A DNA stretch of 64,000 bases. Origin: Linanthus parryae. Lineage: Eukaryota; Streptophyta; Magnoliopsida; Ericales; Polemoniaceae. The stretch covers positions 90,431,935 to 90,495,934 of the forward strand of contig JALGPY010000006.1 in the NCBI GenBank assembly GCA_023055425.1. The letters are read 5' to 3'. Below the pieces are notes generated by a model that was not told the DNA's origin, did not search any database, and saw only the letters and a program-made list of their open reading frames with translations. Both the position numbers and the translations under genes were made by a program. Of this stretch, positions 24,409 to 34,839 are shown one piece after another; position 1 is the first letter of the stretch; the number at the start of each line of letters is the position of its first letter.

Positions 24409-27400
24409 ATGGTCAGAACAAAGGTAACCAAATGTGTGAAGGAGGCTGAGGAAATCCCCGATCTTCCCAAGAATTTGTGCAAGAAAGCTCCTTACCTGGG
24501 TGAAGACTATTACCATGCCAGAACAAAATTAAAGAATTTACCAGACCCTGCTACTGAAGATCTATTATTGCTAACCCCTCCACCTAGTCGAGCGGACTTG
24601 ATTGATGCCAAGGATGTAGTGAGGTTGGGTCTTGAAAATGGATTTTATCCACACACTAAGATCTCAACCCAAGCCTTCGTGAACAAGTTGGAATTAATGG
24701 ATGAATGGATTGATCATTTACAGACCCATCATGCTGTCAATCTGAATCAAGCTGGGGTTTATTACGCCATCAGGGCTGCGAAAGGTGCTGCTGTGAAACT
24801 GGATCAGACTATTCTTCTGAATCTCTTTTCCAGATACTCGCCTGTTACCCATACTTTCCATTTCATTGAGTTTGAGGCGGCCCCCACCTTGGAGGACGTG
24901 CATATTCTGTATGATCTTCCTCCCATGGGCGAGGTCGATCCCTTGGCTGCACTAGAAACTGATGAAGAGCTCGCTCTATATGCGCAAATGGTGGAATGCA
25001 TAGCAGAAGTCAAGAAGATTTCCACTCGTTGGACATCTGCGACAGCTCTTTCAAATTTCCAACTAGTTGATACTTCTGCGAAGAACACTTGGGCCAAGTG
25101 GGTGCAATACTTCTTCTGCGATTATGCGAATGGCAAGCTCACCAAAGAAATACTGAAGAAGGACCCCGAAGCGAATAACTATGTCGAATGGAAAGGGTAC
25201 AACTGGACCTTGTGTGGCTTTCTTTGCATTTGGCTCTCGCGGTACATGATCGACGGTCATCCTCATGATGGGGTCTTTTATCAAGTTCTGCTTATTGCTG
25301 TCAAACTATACTTAGGCCAGAACGTCGCGCTCGGGCCTCTGGCCTTGGGAACCCTCTACCATCGACTGGACCAGCTTTTAGTTGCAGTTGAAGAGTCGCG
25401 CGGACTACTTGATGTACTGAATTTTTTCAATATTTCCTTCCTTACCATGTGGGTGTTTGAAAGGTGGCTTTCATATGCTCCCGTCCCTTCAAAAGCCAGA
25501 GCCTGGAATGTTCCTGGTGCTCAGAACGCACTGCGGTGTGGGAGAGCTGCCCGATGGTATAAGAAAAAAGAACTCAAGTGTACATGGATTTTGATCTGCG
25601 ACGATCGAGCCAGGTTTACTACCAGACCTTATACCACTCGCATTGATGAGGTGTGATTCTTCGCGCGTATGTACCCAACTAAAGGTGGCCCCATCTCCAA
25701 GGACACCCTCATCAAAGGGGCTAGCTACTACAGAGAGTTTATTTGCTGGTGTTTGAGAGGCTCATTGCCTTCTCTTTCTGAGTATATCACTGAGATATCG
25801 CCCAAGTATGAGCGTATCACAGTCGATGTTGACCCCACTCGCGTTTGCCCCCAATTTAGCTACGAAGCAGTGGCACCTTCCCTCTGGCCTAAATCAGTGA
25901 ACAGAGGTTGCTACAAGCGACTTCTGTTACTGAGGTGTAAATCTGTTTTGGTTGGTAGTCTGCCTTTCAATCAGCCTTCATGAAAGCGCGAAGGTCGCCC
26001 CACCAAAAGTCAGATTTCTTTCTGGAACACTCAGCAAGCAAGGTTTGCTTCATCCGCTTCTCCGCGCATCAGCAGGTCTCCCTCTATTAGAAGGAATTCC
26101 TTCCCGTTTCGTCAAATCTACAGTTTGGACGACTCTGCTTATGGGTTTTATTCCTTGCTTGACAAGGAAAATCACCTATGTGCCGACGTGATTCTTTCCG
26201 AGAAGGTAACCACTGTTAGGGGAGGGATTGGATGCATGATTGAGTACAGTGAACCTTTCTCTAAGGTAAACAACACCTCTTTGTCTTTCTTGAAATGCAT
26301 CTCTTTTTTAAGTGCGATGTCTTACATAACACCTCACCCTTTTTCAGTGCTGCTTGAGGAGGTTCGCATCTGGAGACCGATGTACTTCGCTGGTGAATGC
26401 TATCCTTCATGCAAAGAGAAGTAAGCAGGTCATCTCTTTGACTATGAAGATGGATCCCAAAGTGGAGGCTCTTGTGCGCCAGGAGATGGATGTATTTGCT
26501 CGCTCCCTGATAAGCGAGGGTGCTGAAGTGGACGTCGATATTGCTCCAAAGGATAAAAGGCAAAAGGAAAAGGCAATCGTGATTTTTTCACTGCCCAGGG
26601 AAGCTCCGGCTTCACCGCCCACGGAGGCTCCTGCTCCCAAAGGCAAAGGCAAAGGTCGTCTGCGCAGCAAGCCCCGAAAGGAAATGGTAGTTGAAGATTT
26701 TATCCCATATGATCAGGAGGAAGAAGACAATGAAGAGAGAGAAGAAATAGAAGAGGAAAGAGAAGAACAAGAACAAGAAGAAGATGCAAGACAAGAAAGT
26801 TCATAAGGTAACCGAATGAACTTAATCTTCTTATTTGAATCGAAATTTTCAACAATAATGTTAAAACAAATTCCCTCTTAGCAGATGATGATGTTGTGAC
26901 CATCAATGGCCTTTTGGCCAAAGAACGCAGAAAGACAAAGAGCTCTCGCCCAGATGCGTCAAGTGAGCCTATAGATGAGACCATAATCGAAGAGTCCAAG
27001 AGGATGGCTGCTGAGGCAGAAGAGAGAAGGATGAAGTGCGAGGAGGACGATGTGGAATCAGTTAAAAGGAGAAGTCTGGAAGAGCAACATGCTGGTAATA
27101 TGAGCATGGCTGCCTTAGAACAAGCTCAACCTAACTTTGAGGAAATCGCAGGTGATGAAGAAGGTACAATTTTTAACCTTGTTGTAACTTACCAAGAGGT
27201 AATATTTGGTGCATTAAAGTATGGTGTGTCTAAACATGACATTCGCCGGTGGTTAGTGGGCAAATGTGGCGAACCCTCAGGTAAGCACTCGAACAATGTT
27301 TGCAAGTAAGGTTAACAAGTTGTTCCATATTGTAACAAGTTTTCGCATAACGTCAGGTCATGCACACCTTAAGGATGTGATAGATGAGGGAACATCTGTA

Positions 27401-29269
27401 GGATATGGTGTCGCATCTATAGCATATGGTGTTGGAGCTGCAATCCCACATGAGTGTGGAGGTGCTCGTTTTTTATCTAAACATAGAACATAACGTAATA
27501 AATAGTTCATAACTCCAATTACCTCAATGACTTATCCAAATTCGTCCTGCAGGTAGTGCTGATTTGAATGAGCCCGCTGCTGCTTCGAGTGAGCCTGCTG
27601 CTGTGCGAAGCATGATTGTTGATGCTTCTACTGTGAGCTTGACTACTGGTGAGGAAAGTGTCGATACCCCTGCTGCTGATTCAGCCACCAATGAGCTAAG
27701 CCTCATAATTCCTCAGACTGCTGAAGGCTTGGGTGATCTGGATCCTTGTGACCCTTTGCTATGCGAGGTTCAGCTCATCTCCCCTCGTAGAAGTTATGCT
27801 AACAGGTCTGGCTTCTTAAGAATTTCCATCGTTCCTATTGCTGAGGTCGTTGCTCAGAGTAGCTCTGATGATGTTATGGTGTTTGAGCAGAGAAGTCAAT
27901 CTCCTATAGCTCGCGTTCCAGAGCGAAGTTCATACATAGAGAAACCAGCTATGGCTACAGAAGATGCAGGAGAGATTTTGGAAGATGTAATTGAGGTATT
28001 TGAAGATTATGGGCTTGACACCGAGATGCGAGAGGGAGGTGTTGAAGATGAGCATGCGAATGAAGATGGCAGGGGCGAAGAGATGGAAGCAGAAAGTGCT
28101 GAAGCTGAAGTTCACACAGATGAACAGGTCTCCGAACTTAGGTCTCCGAACTTCCAGGAGCGCATCCGATCACTGAAGATCAAGCGACTCATGAGAATGT
28201 TGATACCACAATGGCAGCTTCTGAGCCAAGGGAATCTAATGAAAGTGAACAAGTCGCCATGCAAATAGAAACTGACCAAAATGCTCTTCAGGCAGCGCAT
28301 GCGAATATGGATGCCTCAATGGAAACTCTTGAGATAAGTCCTCCTGAAGAGGCTGAAGTTACTGATAACAGTGGTGTTCCTCCTCCATCAACTGTTAATC
28401 TTGTTGTTGGGGTTAGTGGTGCCAATGCTCCACAAATCCCTCCAAGTCCAGCTGCCTCAGTTGGTGTTTCAGGACCTCCTCAGCAGAGCCCTCTTATCCC
28501 TTCTCTTGAGATGTACTTCTCGCAAGTACCCGATGCATGGAGCTTATGGGGCTTTCAGGCTACAGCGGCTATTGGAAGTGCTGATTCTTATGTCATACCT
28601 GCTGACTACAACGAGCGCGAAGCTATGGCTCATAGTCACGTAATGCAGCAAGGAAATGATCCATCATCCCAAGCTACACGCATCCCCTCATTGCGTTAGA
28701 TTATTTAGGGAACATGTATGTGGTGTCACATCTCATACTCATTACATCTCTTTGTTAATGTTTGCACACCTAAAGTTGTCATTTATTTAGGTATGAGGCA
28801 ATCTGATGTAGACTGGCTTATGAAGATGCGCCTATCGTATCCGAGGTCATTTGCAAGAGCTTTGGAGCTAGGCCCCTTTAATAGGATAATTTACCTGACT
28901 GAAGCCATCTAGCTTTTAGAGCAGCTATCCGTGAAACCTCCAGTTACTATTTCAGTTCACAATGCGCAGACTTTCTTTGAGGCATGCCAAAGGCTTCAAA
29001 TTAATGCCCAGGGCAAGCTGGATTTTGTTTTTATTCTTACGAGGCTCAAAAAAATTCTAAAATATGTTATGCCTAAGTATGACCAATGCAACCTTGCCCT
29101 TGAAAGAAACAAGTTGGAGGAGCAAAAGAAGAAGGCCGAAGAGGCTGTCAAGCTCATCCACGAGATAAAGGCTAGTGTTGAGAAGCTGAAGCAGGACATT
29201 TCCAAGGCAGAGAAGGCTTCGATACCTCTAGCACCAGGAGATCCTCTATTCAAGGATTTGTTTCAATAA
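24409..29269 (+). pseudogene. Antisense multi-exon gene for a plant mobile domain protein inside the gypsy element
   Basis: Start ATG at 24409. Exon 1 stays in one frame to 26265 except for TGA at 25654-25656 and 25981-25983. It encodes a plant mobile domain: HTFHFIEFEAAPTLEDVHIL near codons 150-170, then conserved Trp/Leu-rich blocks (GFLCIWLSRYM, LGTLYHRL). Phase-compatible introns: 26266-26347 (GTAAAC...TTTCAG), 26808-26884 (GTAACC...TAGCAG), 27164-27552 (GTACAA...CTGCAG), and probably 28716-28790. Exon 2 has a basic Pro/Lys stretch and a long Glu-rich run with in-frame TAA at 26804. Exon 4 is acidic and frameshifted by a 14-bp tandem duplication (28126-28153). The last exon ends in a coiled coil (about 29095-29215, Lys/Glu heptads) and stops at 29269, after an internal TAG at 28910. 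The family is linked to gene silencing in plants (MAIN/MAIL) and is carried by some retroelements. Function here is unknown. Confidence 0.75.
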
Positions 29270-29641
29270 CTATATGTTCTCTTCTAGCAAGCTGTATGCT
29301 GTAGTGCAACCCTGTTTAATTTCAAACACTTGAACGCAATGTTGACCTTTGTTTTCTGAATGATCTCCTTTCGCATTCCAATGGTGCAATAATTATCGCA
29401 TCATGTTTTGCTGTAATTTAGGACTGAATACTTGGGGATTATTGATGAGGCCAGAAAATTTTAGACCTTTGCAGGCTCAAATTTTAACGAGCTGCCATCG
29501 TTACTTGGATTACCGTGTCGCCATAGTATTAAATAAGGTGTGTTTCTCACACAGTGGACCCATCTTTCATCATGACCTAGGGCTACTGTATCGTCGTAGT
29601 CTTTAATAGGGTCATTGACTCTTGTTCATTCCCGAGGCGTT

Positions 29642-29690
29642 GCTGACTCAGCCAGGAAACTGAAGAGTCTCCTCTGAGTCCTATATAAAC
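29642..29690 (+). promoter_or_regulatory. Core promoter of the second antisense reading frame
   Basis: CTATATAAAC at 29681-29690 is a good TATA box about 50 bp ahead of the ATG at 29739. A palindromic TGACTCA (29644-29650), a bZIP/GCN4-type site, lies about 35 bp upstream of the TATA box. Confidence 0.5.
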
Positions 29691-29738
29691 CCCTTTTCTT
29701 GCTACTTTTTCTTTATCTGAGCTCCTGTGATTGACAAA

Positions 29739-30191
29739 ATGTCATCTTCAGTGAGTCCTCACAACTCCTTTCATTGCTTTTTGACCATTCTTGATCCGTA
29801 TCAGCTCTGGTCTTCCAAGCTTGAATTTGTGCGTTGTGTTATAGAAATAGTTCCCAAAGAGTTCACTGAAAAGGCCTCTTACTCACCTGGTCTTTCCGAA
29901 GACCAATTGTGTAAGCCCTTTCGTTGGAACGAAGACATCTCTTCCTTCATTGTGTCTGCAGAGATCATCTCCGGTGGTTCTCCGGCAAAGCACAACTTTG
30001 TACCAGTTATTCTACCAGCAAGTAATGAGTGGTGTGCATCTCTGTTGGTTCTCTGGCGTAGAACTATTTGCCACCATTGTTTCAGCCCGGGCGCAACAAA
30101 TATGTGTGTTTATTCGTTACACAAAATTAGCTTCCTACCCCATGAGCTGTTCTCCCATTTTTTCTTCACATCAGCAGCCTTCATGGCTTGA
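29739..30191 (+). CDS. Unrecognised 150-residue protein, antisense in the gypsy element
   Basis: Open from ATG 29739 to TGA 30189-30191. I do not recognise the family. The protein starts MSSSVSPHNSFHCFLTILDP, has a charged N-terminal half and a Cys/His/Phe-rich C-terminal half (RRTICHHCF, FSHFFFTSAAF). The frame is preceded by a clear TATA box. It lies 470 bp downstream of the PMD gene on the same strand, opposite to gag-pol. A second open frame (29950-30285) overlaps its 3' half, so a frameshift of a longer ancestral gene is possible. It could also be chance: plant codon signal is weak and only the promoter position argues for it. Confidence 0.4.
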   Translation: MSSSVSPHNSFHCFLTILDPYQLWSSKLEFVRCVIEIVPKEFTEKASYSPGLSEDQLCKPFRWNEDISSFIVSAEIISGGSPAKHNFVPVILPASNEWCASLLVLWRRTICHHCFSPGATNMCVYSLHKISFLPHELFSHFFFTSAAFMA

Positions 30192-30573
30192 AGTTCATCT
30201 GGCATCTTGCCATGTCAAGAGTATGAGCAAGAGCTCTATTCTGGTCGAGGACATCGACGAAAGCGTCAAGTTTCGTAGCTTTTAGGGTTTTTCGTAGGAA
30301 CGTTCCTTGAGAACACTTCGACTTTTGATTGAAAACTTTTCCTCGTTGTAAGCTTTGCTTTTAAGCTGCTATCGAAACAGATAAGTTATAAGCCGCATTT
30401 GACTGTTATGAAAGTATGCTTTCCATTTGCTGTTTTGTCTGCTACAATAGACTGTAACTTCGCGTATTGACTTGCTATGCGATGAAACAAGCTTTGTGTT
30501 TCTACTGCAACTAGATCTATAGACTTTGGCCATGCTCTGGTGCTGTCTAGCCAGATAGTCTTTGAATGAGTTT
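30192..30573. other. Spacer in the gypsy element
   Basis: No credible gene. It leads into the minisatellite; a first degenerate repeat unit begins near 30544. Confidence 0.5.
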
Positions 30574-30830
30574 CTATCTAGACAGATAGGCTTTGGATAG
30601 CATAGGATCATTTTTATTATCGCTTCTATCTAGGCATATAGGCTTTGGATCACATAGGATAGGCTTTGGATCACATAGGATCATATTTTGTTATTGCTAC
30701 TATCTAGGCAGATAGGCTTGGGATCACATAGGATCATGTTTTGTTATCGCTGCTATCTAGGCAGATAGACTTTGGATCCATAGGATCGTGTTTTGTTATC
30801 GCTGCTATCTAGGCAGATAGGCTTTGCCAT
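30574..30830. repeat. Minisatellite, about 52-bp units, inside the gypsy element
   Basis: Units starting CTATCTAGGCAGATAGGCTT begin at 30574, 30626, 30700, 30753 and 30804, a spacing of 52, 74, 53 and 51 bp. The 74-bp unit holds a second, 21-bp-scale duplication of ATAGGCTTTGGATCACATAG. Each unit starts with a short inverted motif (CTATCTAGGCAGATAG). Tandem repeats in the non-coding part of Tat elements are known and can seed satellite DNA. Confidence 0.88.
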
Positions 30831-30896
30831 AATTAGCAGATTTGAGTAATATGAACAATTAAGTAAATGGAGCAACAAGGAAATAATTTGATAAAG

Positions 30897-30974
30897 TTCT
30901 CATATGGGAGAGTTATTATCATTAAAGCATCCTCATATGGGAGGAGTATTAAAACAAATTCCTCATATGGGAGG
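30897..30974. repeat. Three short repeats with palindromic core CATATG
   Basis: CTCATATGGGAG occurs at about 30899, 30933 and 30963, spaced 30-34 bp. The two later copies share the longer CCTCATATGGGAGGA. It lies between the minisatellite and the integrase end. Confidence 0.75.
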
Positions 30975-31058
30975 AAGCAATGCAGAATACATAAGAGCGA
31001 GAAAGCAACAAAACATTTGAATTGGAAAATAATAAGTAGAGCTAGGGATATTACTTAT

Positions 31059-32530
31059 TAATCCATCGCATGTTGAATGGACTTGGGGTTGTTGCAGTCC
31101 CATGAAGCCTCTGAATGGCGCAACAGCCACTATCAAACACTTATTTGACTTCGAACGGCCCTTCCCAATTAGAAGCAAACTTAGGGTGAGCTGCTTCTCG
31201 CATACAGTGATCCGAAGCTCGTAAAACCATATCTCCAACTGTAAAGTCCCGTGTTGGACAATTTTTTGTATGTGCGAGCGATCCTTTCTTTGTACCTTGT
31301 ATTAGCTCTCTTGGCCTCTTCACGTTTTTCTTTCAGCAGGATGAGATCATGATCACGTTGGTTCTCGTACAAAGCATGAAAGGCTATCCTTGCAGAACTA
31401 ACTTTGATTTCAGCGGGGACAACAGCCTCGGCCCCATATCATAAAAGGAAAGGAGAGACTCCTGTGGGAGTCCTTGGTGATGTGCGGTATGCCCACAGAG
31501 CCAAACTTAGGGAATTGGCCCACTTCTTGTGATCGTCTGCGACCATTTTAGTTACGATTCTCAGCAATGTCTTGTTCGTTGCTTCAGCTTGTCCGTTCCC
31601 TTTTGGATAATAGGGTGTGGAGCACACTTGTCTTATGTTGTACTCTGCTAGCTTTGCAGCCACTTGTCGATTTACGAAAGGAGTCCCCTTGTCAGAAAGA
31701 ATGGAATTGGGAATCCCAAAGCGATATATAATATTCTCTTGAATGAAATTAACAACCGCCATAGCGTTTGCTGTCTTTAGTGGCACCGCTTCCACCCACT
31801 TGGTGAATCGCTCAGTTGCGGTCAAGATGAATTGATTCCCATGTGAGGCCGGTCGAATAGGGCCAATGAAATATAAAGCCCACGTGTGAAATGGCCAAGG
31901 TGTTCCCAATGCATGTAAGTCTACAGTAGGAGCGTGTACAAGGTTGCCTTTGAACTGACATTCTTGACACCTTTTGACCTTGGTGCGACAATCTGCTTCC
32001 ATTGTGGGCCAGAAGTAACCAACAGTGAGAAGTTGCCAGCATAATTCTCACCTCCTTGGTGCTCCACTTGATGGGACAAATCCATCAGTTCTTGCGCTTC
32101 TTGGCTATTCAAACACCTGAGCAGGTTTCCCTAGTGACCTCTGCGCCATAGGATGTTTTCCTTTACGACATACCGAGTTGCCTTCCTTTTGAGCTTTTTA
32201 GCTTCTTTTCTCTGAGTTGGTTCAATTCCTTCCTTCAAATAGTCAAACAGTGGCTTCCTCCAATCTGTATCATCATCGATTGCATCAATTTCTAATGAAT
32301 CTTTGACCAATGCGCAATTCTTGCAGTTTCCTTGAATGATTGCAGCATACGTTGACATTTCTGGCCAGTGAATCCCATATCTCTGGGCTTTTCTGTAGAC
32401 GGACACTTCATTTTCTCCACAGGAGTGTTGGTGGATTTTCTCTAGTAGTGCCTGTCCTTCTTTCTGCGAAACACATCGCATGAGCACCCCTCGTGGTCCC
32501 TTATAATGAAGGGAGTTATCATGCACACAG
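31059..32530 (-). pseudogene. Integrase of the gypsy element
   Basis: Read leftwards. There is a zinc-binding-like module (about 32450-32310, HQHSCGENE ... CKNC), a linker ending in TRYVVKENILWRRG, a second zinc module (about 32075-31955, SHQVEHQGGEN ... CQEC), then the core 31439-32002. The core has DxxG-type start changed to LYFIGPI (first catalytic Asp is Tyr), second Asp in SDKGTPF and Glu in GNGQAEATN. After a TGA at 31439-31441 it continues with a basic C-terminal part (31181-31372) and a frame-shifted tail with the GPF-type motif NWEGPFEVK (31143-31323), fading out about 31059. It would insert the cDNA into host DNA. It is inactive here. Confidence 0.88.
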
Positions 32531-33110
32531 TACCCCTTTGTGGATGCCCAATTCTCTTTGTTCGTTCCTTCAGCAATCGCATGCAGTATTGGCCTTCTCC
32601 AGACTTAAGCATCGATGGGCTCCTCTTCGCATAGCTCTTGTGCTCGAGCAGGGTGGTTCTGACTTCGATCAAAACCGTTGTTGGGCACTTGTCAGCATTG
32701 ATTTTGGACCCCAAGGTGGCTAAAGCGTCTGTGTGTCGGTTATCAGCTCTAGGAGTATGCTCATACTTAACATCATGGAACTACTGCACTAGCTTCTGAA
32801 CCATAGTCCTGTAAATCAGTAAGTTGATTTCCTTTAAACCATACTCGCATGAGGCCTGTTTGATAACGAGCTTCGAATCTCCCATGACCATCAAGTTGTT
32901 TACTTCCAATGCCTTGGCTGCGAGGAGCCCTGCAATTAGAGCCTCATATTATGCCTCATTGTTGGTGACCGGGAAATCCAACTTTGTCGACATTTGGATG
33001 ACTTCTCCATCTGGCTTAGTCAGGACAACACCAATTCCTCCTCCCTTTCTTATTGATGACCCATCGAAGTGCAGCTTCCAATACAGTGATTCTATCGCAT
33101 AAATCTCAGG
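32531..33110 (-). pseudogene. Second RNase H (Tat-specific) of the gypsy element
   Basis: The - strand reads LHFDGSSIRKGGGIGVVL (catalytic Asp, about 33070), TNNEA-stop-YEALIAG (catalytic Glu, TAA at 32949), MGDSKLVIKQ (catalytic Asp, about 32885) and ADNRHTDALATLGSKI (about 32735). These are the hallmarks of the extra RNase H that Tat-lineage elements carry after their own RT-RNase H. It ends about 32690 and a frame-shifted linker to integrase follows. Two in-frame stops are visible. Confidence 0.85.
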
Positions 33111-33691
33111 TCCTTCTATATCTTCCTCTAACATGGGCTCATGATTGTTGTTTGGGAACTGTGCCAATAGATCTGCCAATGCCTGAGACTTAATTGCCTT
33201 TGGAAGAGCGCACGTGATATCAACTGCGAGATGGTCATGTACCACTTCGCTAGCCTTCCACAGGGAGAGGAATGACTCAACAAGTACCGGATGGGGTCGC
33301 TTTTTGTGTTCACCACGACTTTGTGAGAAGCGAAATAATGATTTAACTTTCCTATGACGAAAAATAAAGCAAGGCAATGTCGTTCTATGTCAGTGTACAT
33401 GGACTCAGCCGGCTGTACCACGCGAGATATGTAATAGATTGGTCTTTCTTGTCCTTCATGCTCTTGAGCCAACAACGCTCCTATAGACCTCCTTGTGGAC
33501 GTCAAATATAGCAGAAGTGGTGACCCCAATTGAGGCGCGATCATTACACGTGGTGATGTCAACAGGTCCTTCAACTTCTCAAACATGGCTTGATGCTCCC
33601 TTGTCCAGTTATACATGGCACCTTTCTTGAGAAGATCACCAAAACAGAAGGTCGGCTCTGCGATTGCCAGTACAAATCTTCTCGATCCCAT
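33111..33691 (-). pseudogene. First RNase H of the gypsy element (RT-linked)
   Basis: Open - strand frame 33128-33691: LKKGAMYNWTREHQAMFEKL, LLLYLTSTRRSIGALLAQE, RPIYYISRVVQPAESMYTDI and HKVVVNTKSDPIRYLLS match the RNase H that follows gypsy RT. The usual first catalytic Asp block is degenerate. It joins RT only after a deletion (see the RT entry) and runs in a shifted frame into the second RNase H. Confidence 0.85.
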
Positions 33692-33723
33692 GGCGGTGAA
33701 TCACACTCCCGAAGATCACCAAA

Positions 33724-34680
33724 TTATTTTGGATTCATCTTTAGTTGGAAGCTTCTGTACCTTTCAAACACTTTTCGCAAGTCTCCCAGATGATCTGCTT
33801 CTTCTCTTGACTTAATGACCAAATCGTCAACATAAAACTCCACTTCAATCATATCATGGAAAAGAGCCATCATGGCACGTTGATAAGTTGCACCTGCATT
33901 CTTCAATCCAAGGGGCATAACCGTGTAGTTGAAAACCCCAACTGGCGTGATGAACGTAGTTTTCCTCGCATCTTGAGGGTCCATCTTGATTTGATTATAC
34001 CCATTGAATCCGTCCATAAAAATGAACATCCGGTGACCTGCGGTAGAGTCGATGAGCAAGTCTATGTTTGGTAATGGGAAGTCGACCTTGGGGCAGAAGC
34101 GGTTGAGATCCCTAAAGTCCACGCAGATGCGCAGCTTCCCATTTTTCTTGACAACTGGCACAAGGTTGGCCAACCAAGTAGGGTGATGGTTGGGTTCAAT
34201 GAAATTGGCACTCAGCAACTTAACTATTTCCTCCTTGATCTTCATGTTGATCTCTGGTCTGAAACTCCTTGCACTCTGCTTTACCGGCTTGGACCCTGGG
34301 GAAACATCCAACATATGCATTGTCACTCTTGTATCAAGGCCAGGCATCTCATCGTACTCCCAGGCGAACACATCTTTGTACTCTATGAGCAGCTTTAGCA
34401 ACTTTTCTTTTTCTTCACTCTTGAGAGTCTCACTCAAGAACACGGGCCTCTTTTTCGCTTCAGATGGGCTTAGGAATACTTCCTTTAGCTCCTGCTTCTG
34501 TGGCTTTGGTTTGTCTTCCATGCATTTGGGCGCTTCTTTCAACTTCTCCTCCGGTATATCTGGCTTCAGCTTGTCTTTCTCTGGTGCTTGTTCAAGTTGA
34601 TTGATTTGCCAAGGGATATCCCCCATGTTGAGGTGGGGGTACCCCCGCGCGCCTTCATATGCGATAGCACTTCTTCCCAT
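33724..34680 (-). pseudogene. Reverse transcriptase of the gypsy element
   Basis: Open over 318 codons. It begins with a charged Lys/Glu-rich linker (EKDKLKPDIPEEKLKEAPK), then RT blocks: VPVVKKNGKLRICVDFRDLN, FIFMDGFNGYNQIKMDPQDA (first catalytic Asp), TPVGVFNYTVMPLGLKNAGA, and FYVDDLVIKS (Asp pair). Fingers and palm are intact. It stops right after LKMNPK at 33724, where the thumb should follow; the next recognisable text is already RNase H. About 80 residues normally between these points are missing, so the enzyme is incomplete. Confidence 0.92.
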
Positions 34681-34839
34681 TGGAGTAGAAGCTTTCTATC
34701 TCCTTGCCTTTGATATCATGTTTCACCACCCTTTTTAGGGTGTACACATTCTTCTTCTAGTAAGCAATATTTGGCACCTTGCGGGCACCTTCTCCTTGGC
34801 ATCTTCCCTTGTCCCCATTACTCCTGCGGGTGACTGATC

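Noticed and set aside
26612..26794. Phe/Leu-rich - strand frame
   Set aside because: It is the mirror of the Glu-rich stretch in the antisense PMD gene.
30574..30830. Regularly spaced repeats resembling a CRISPR array
   Set aside because: The units are tandem with no unique spacers, in a plant retrotransposon.
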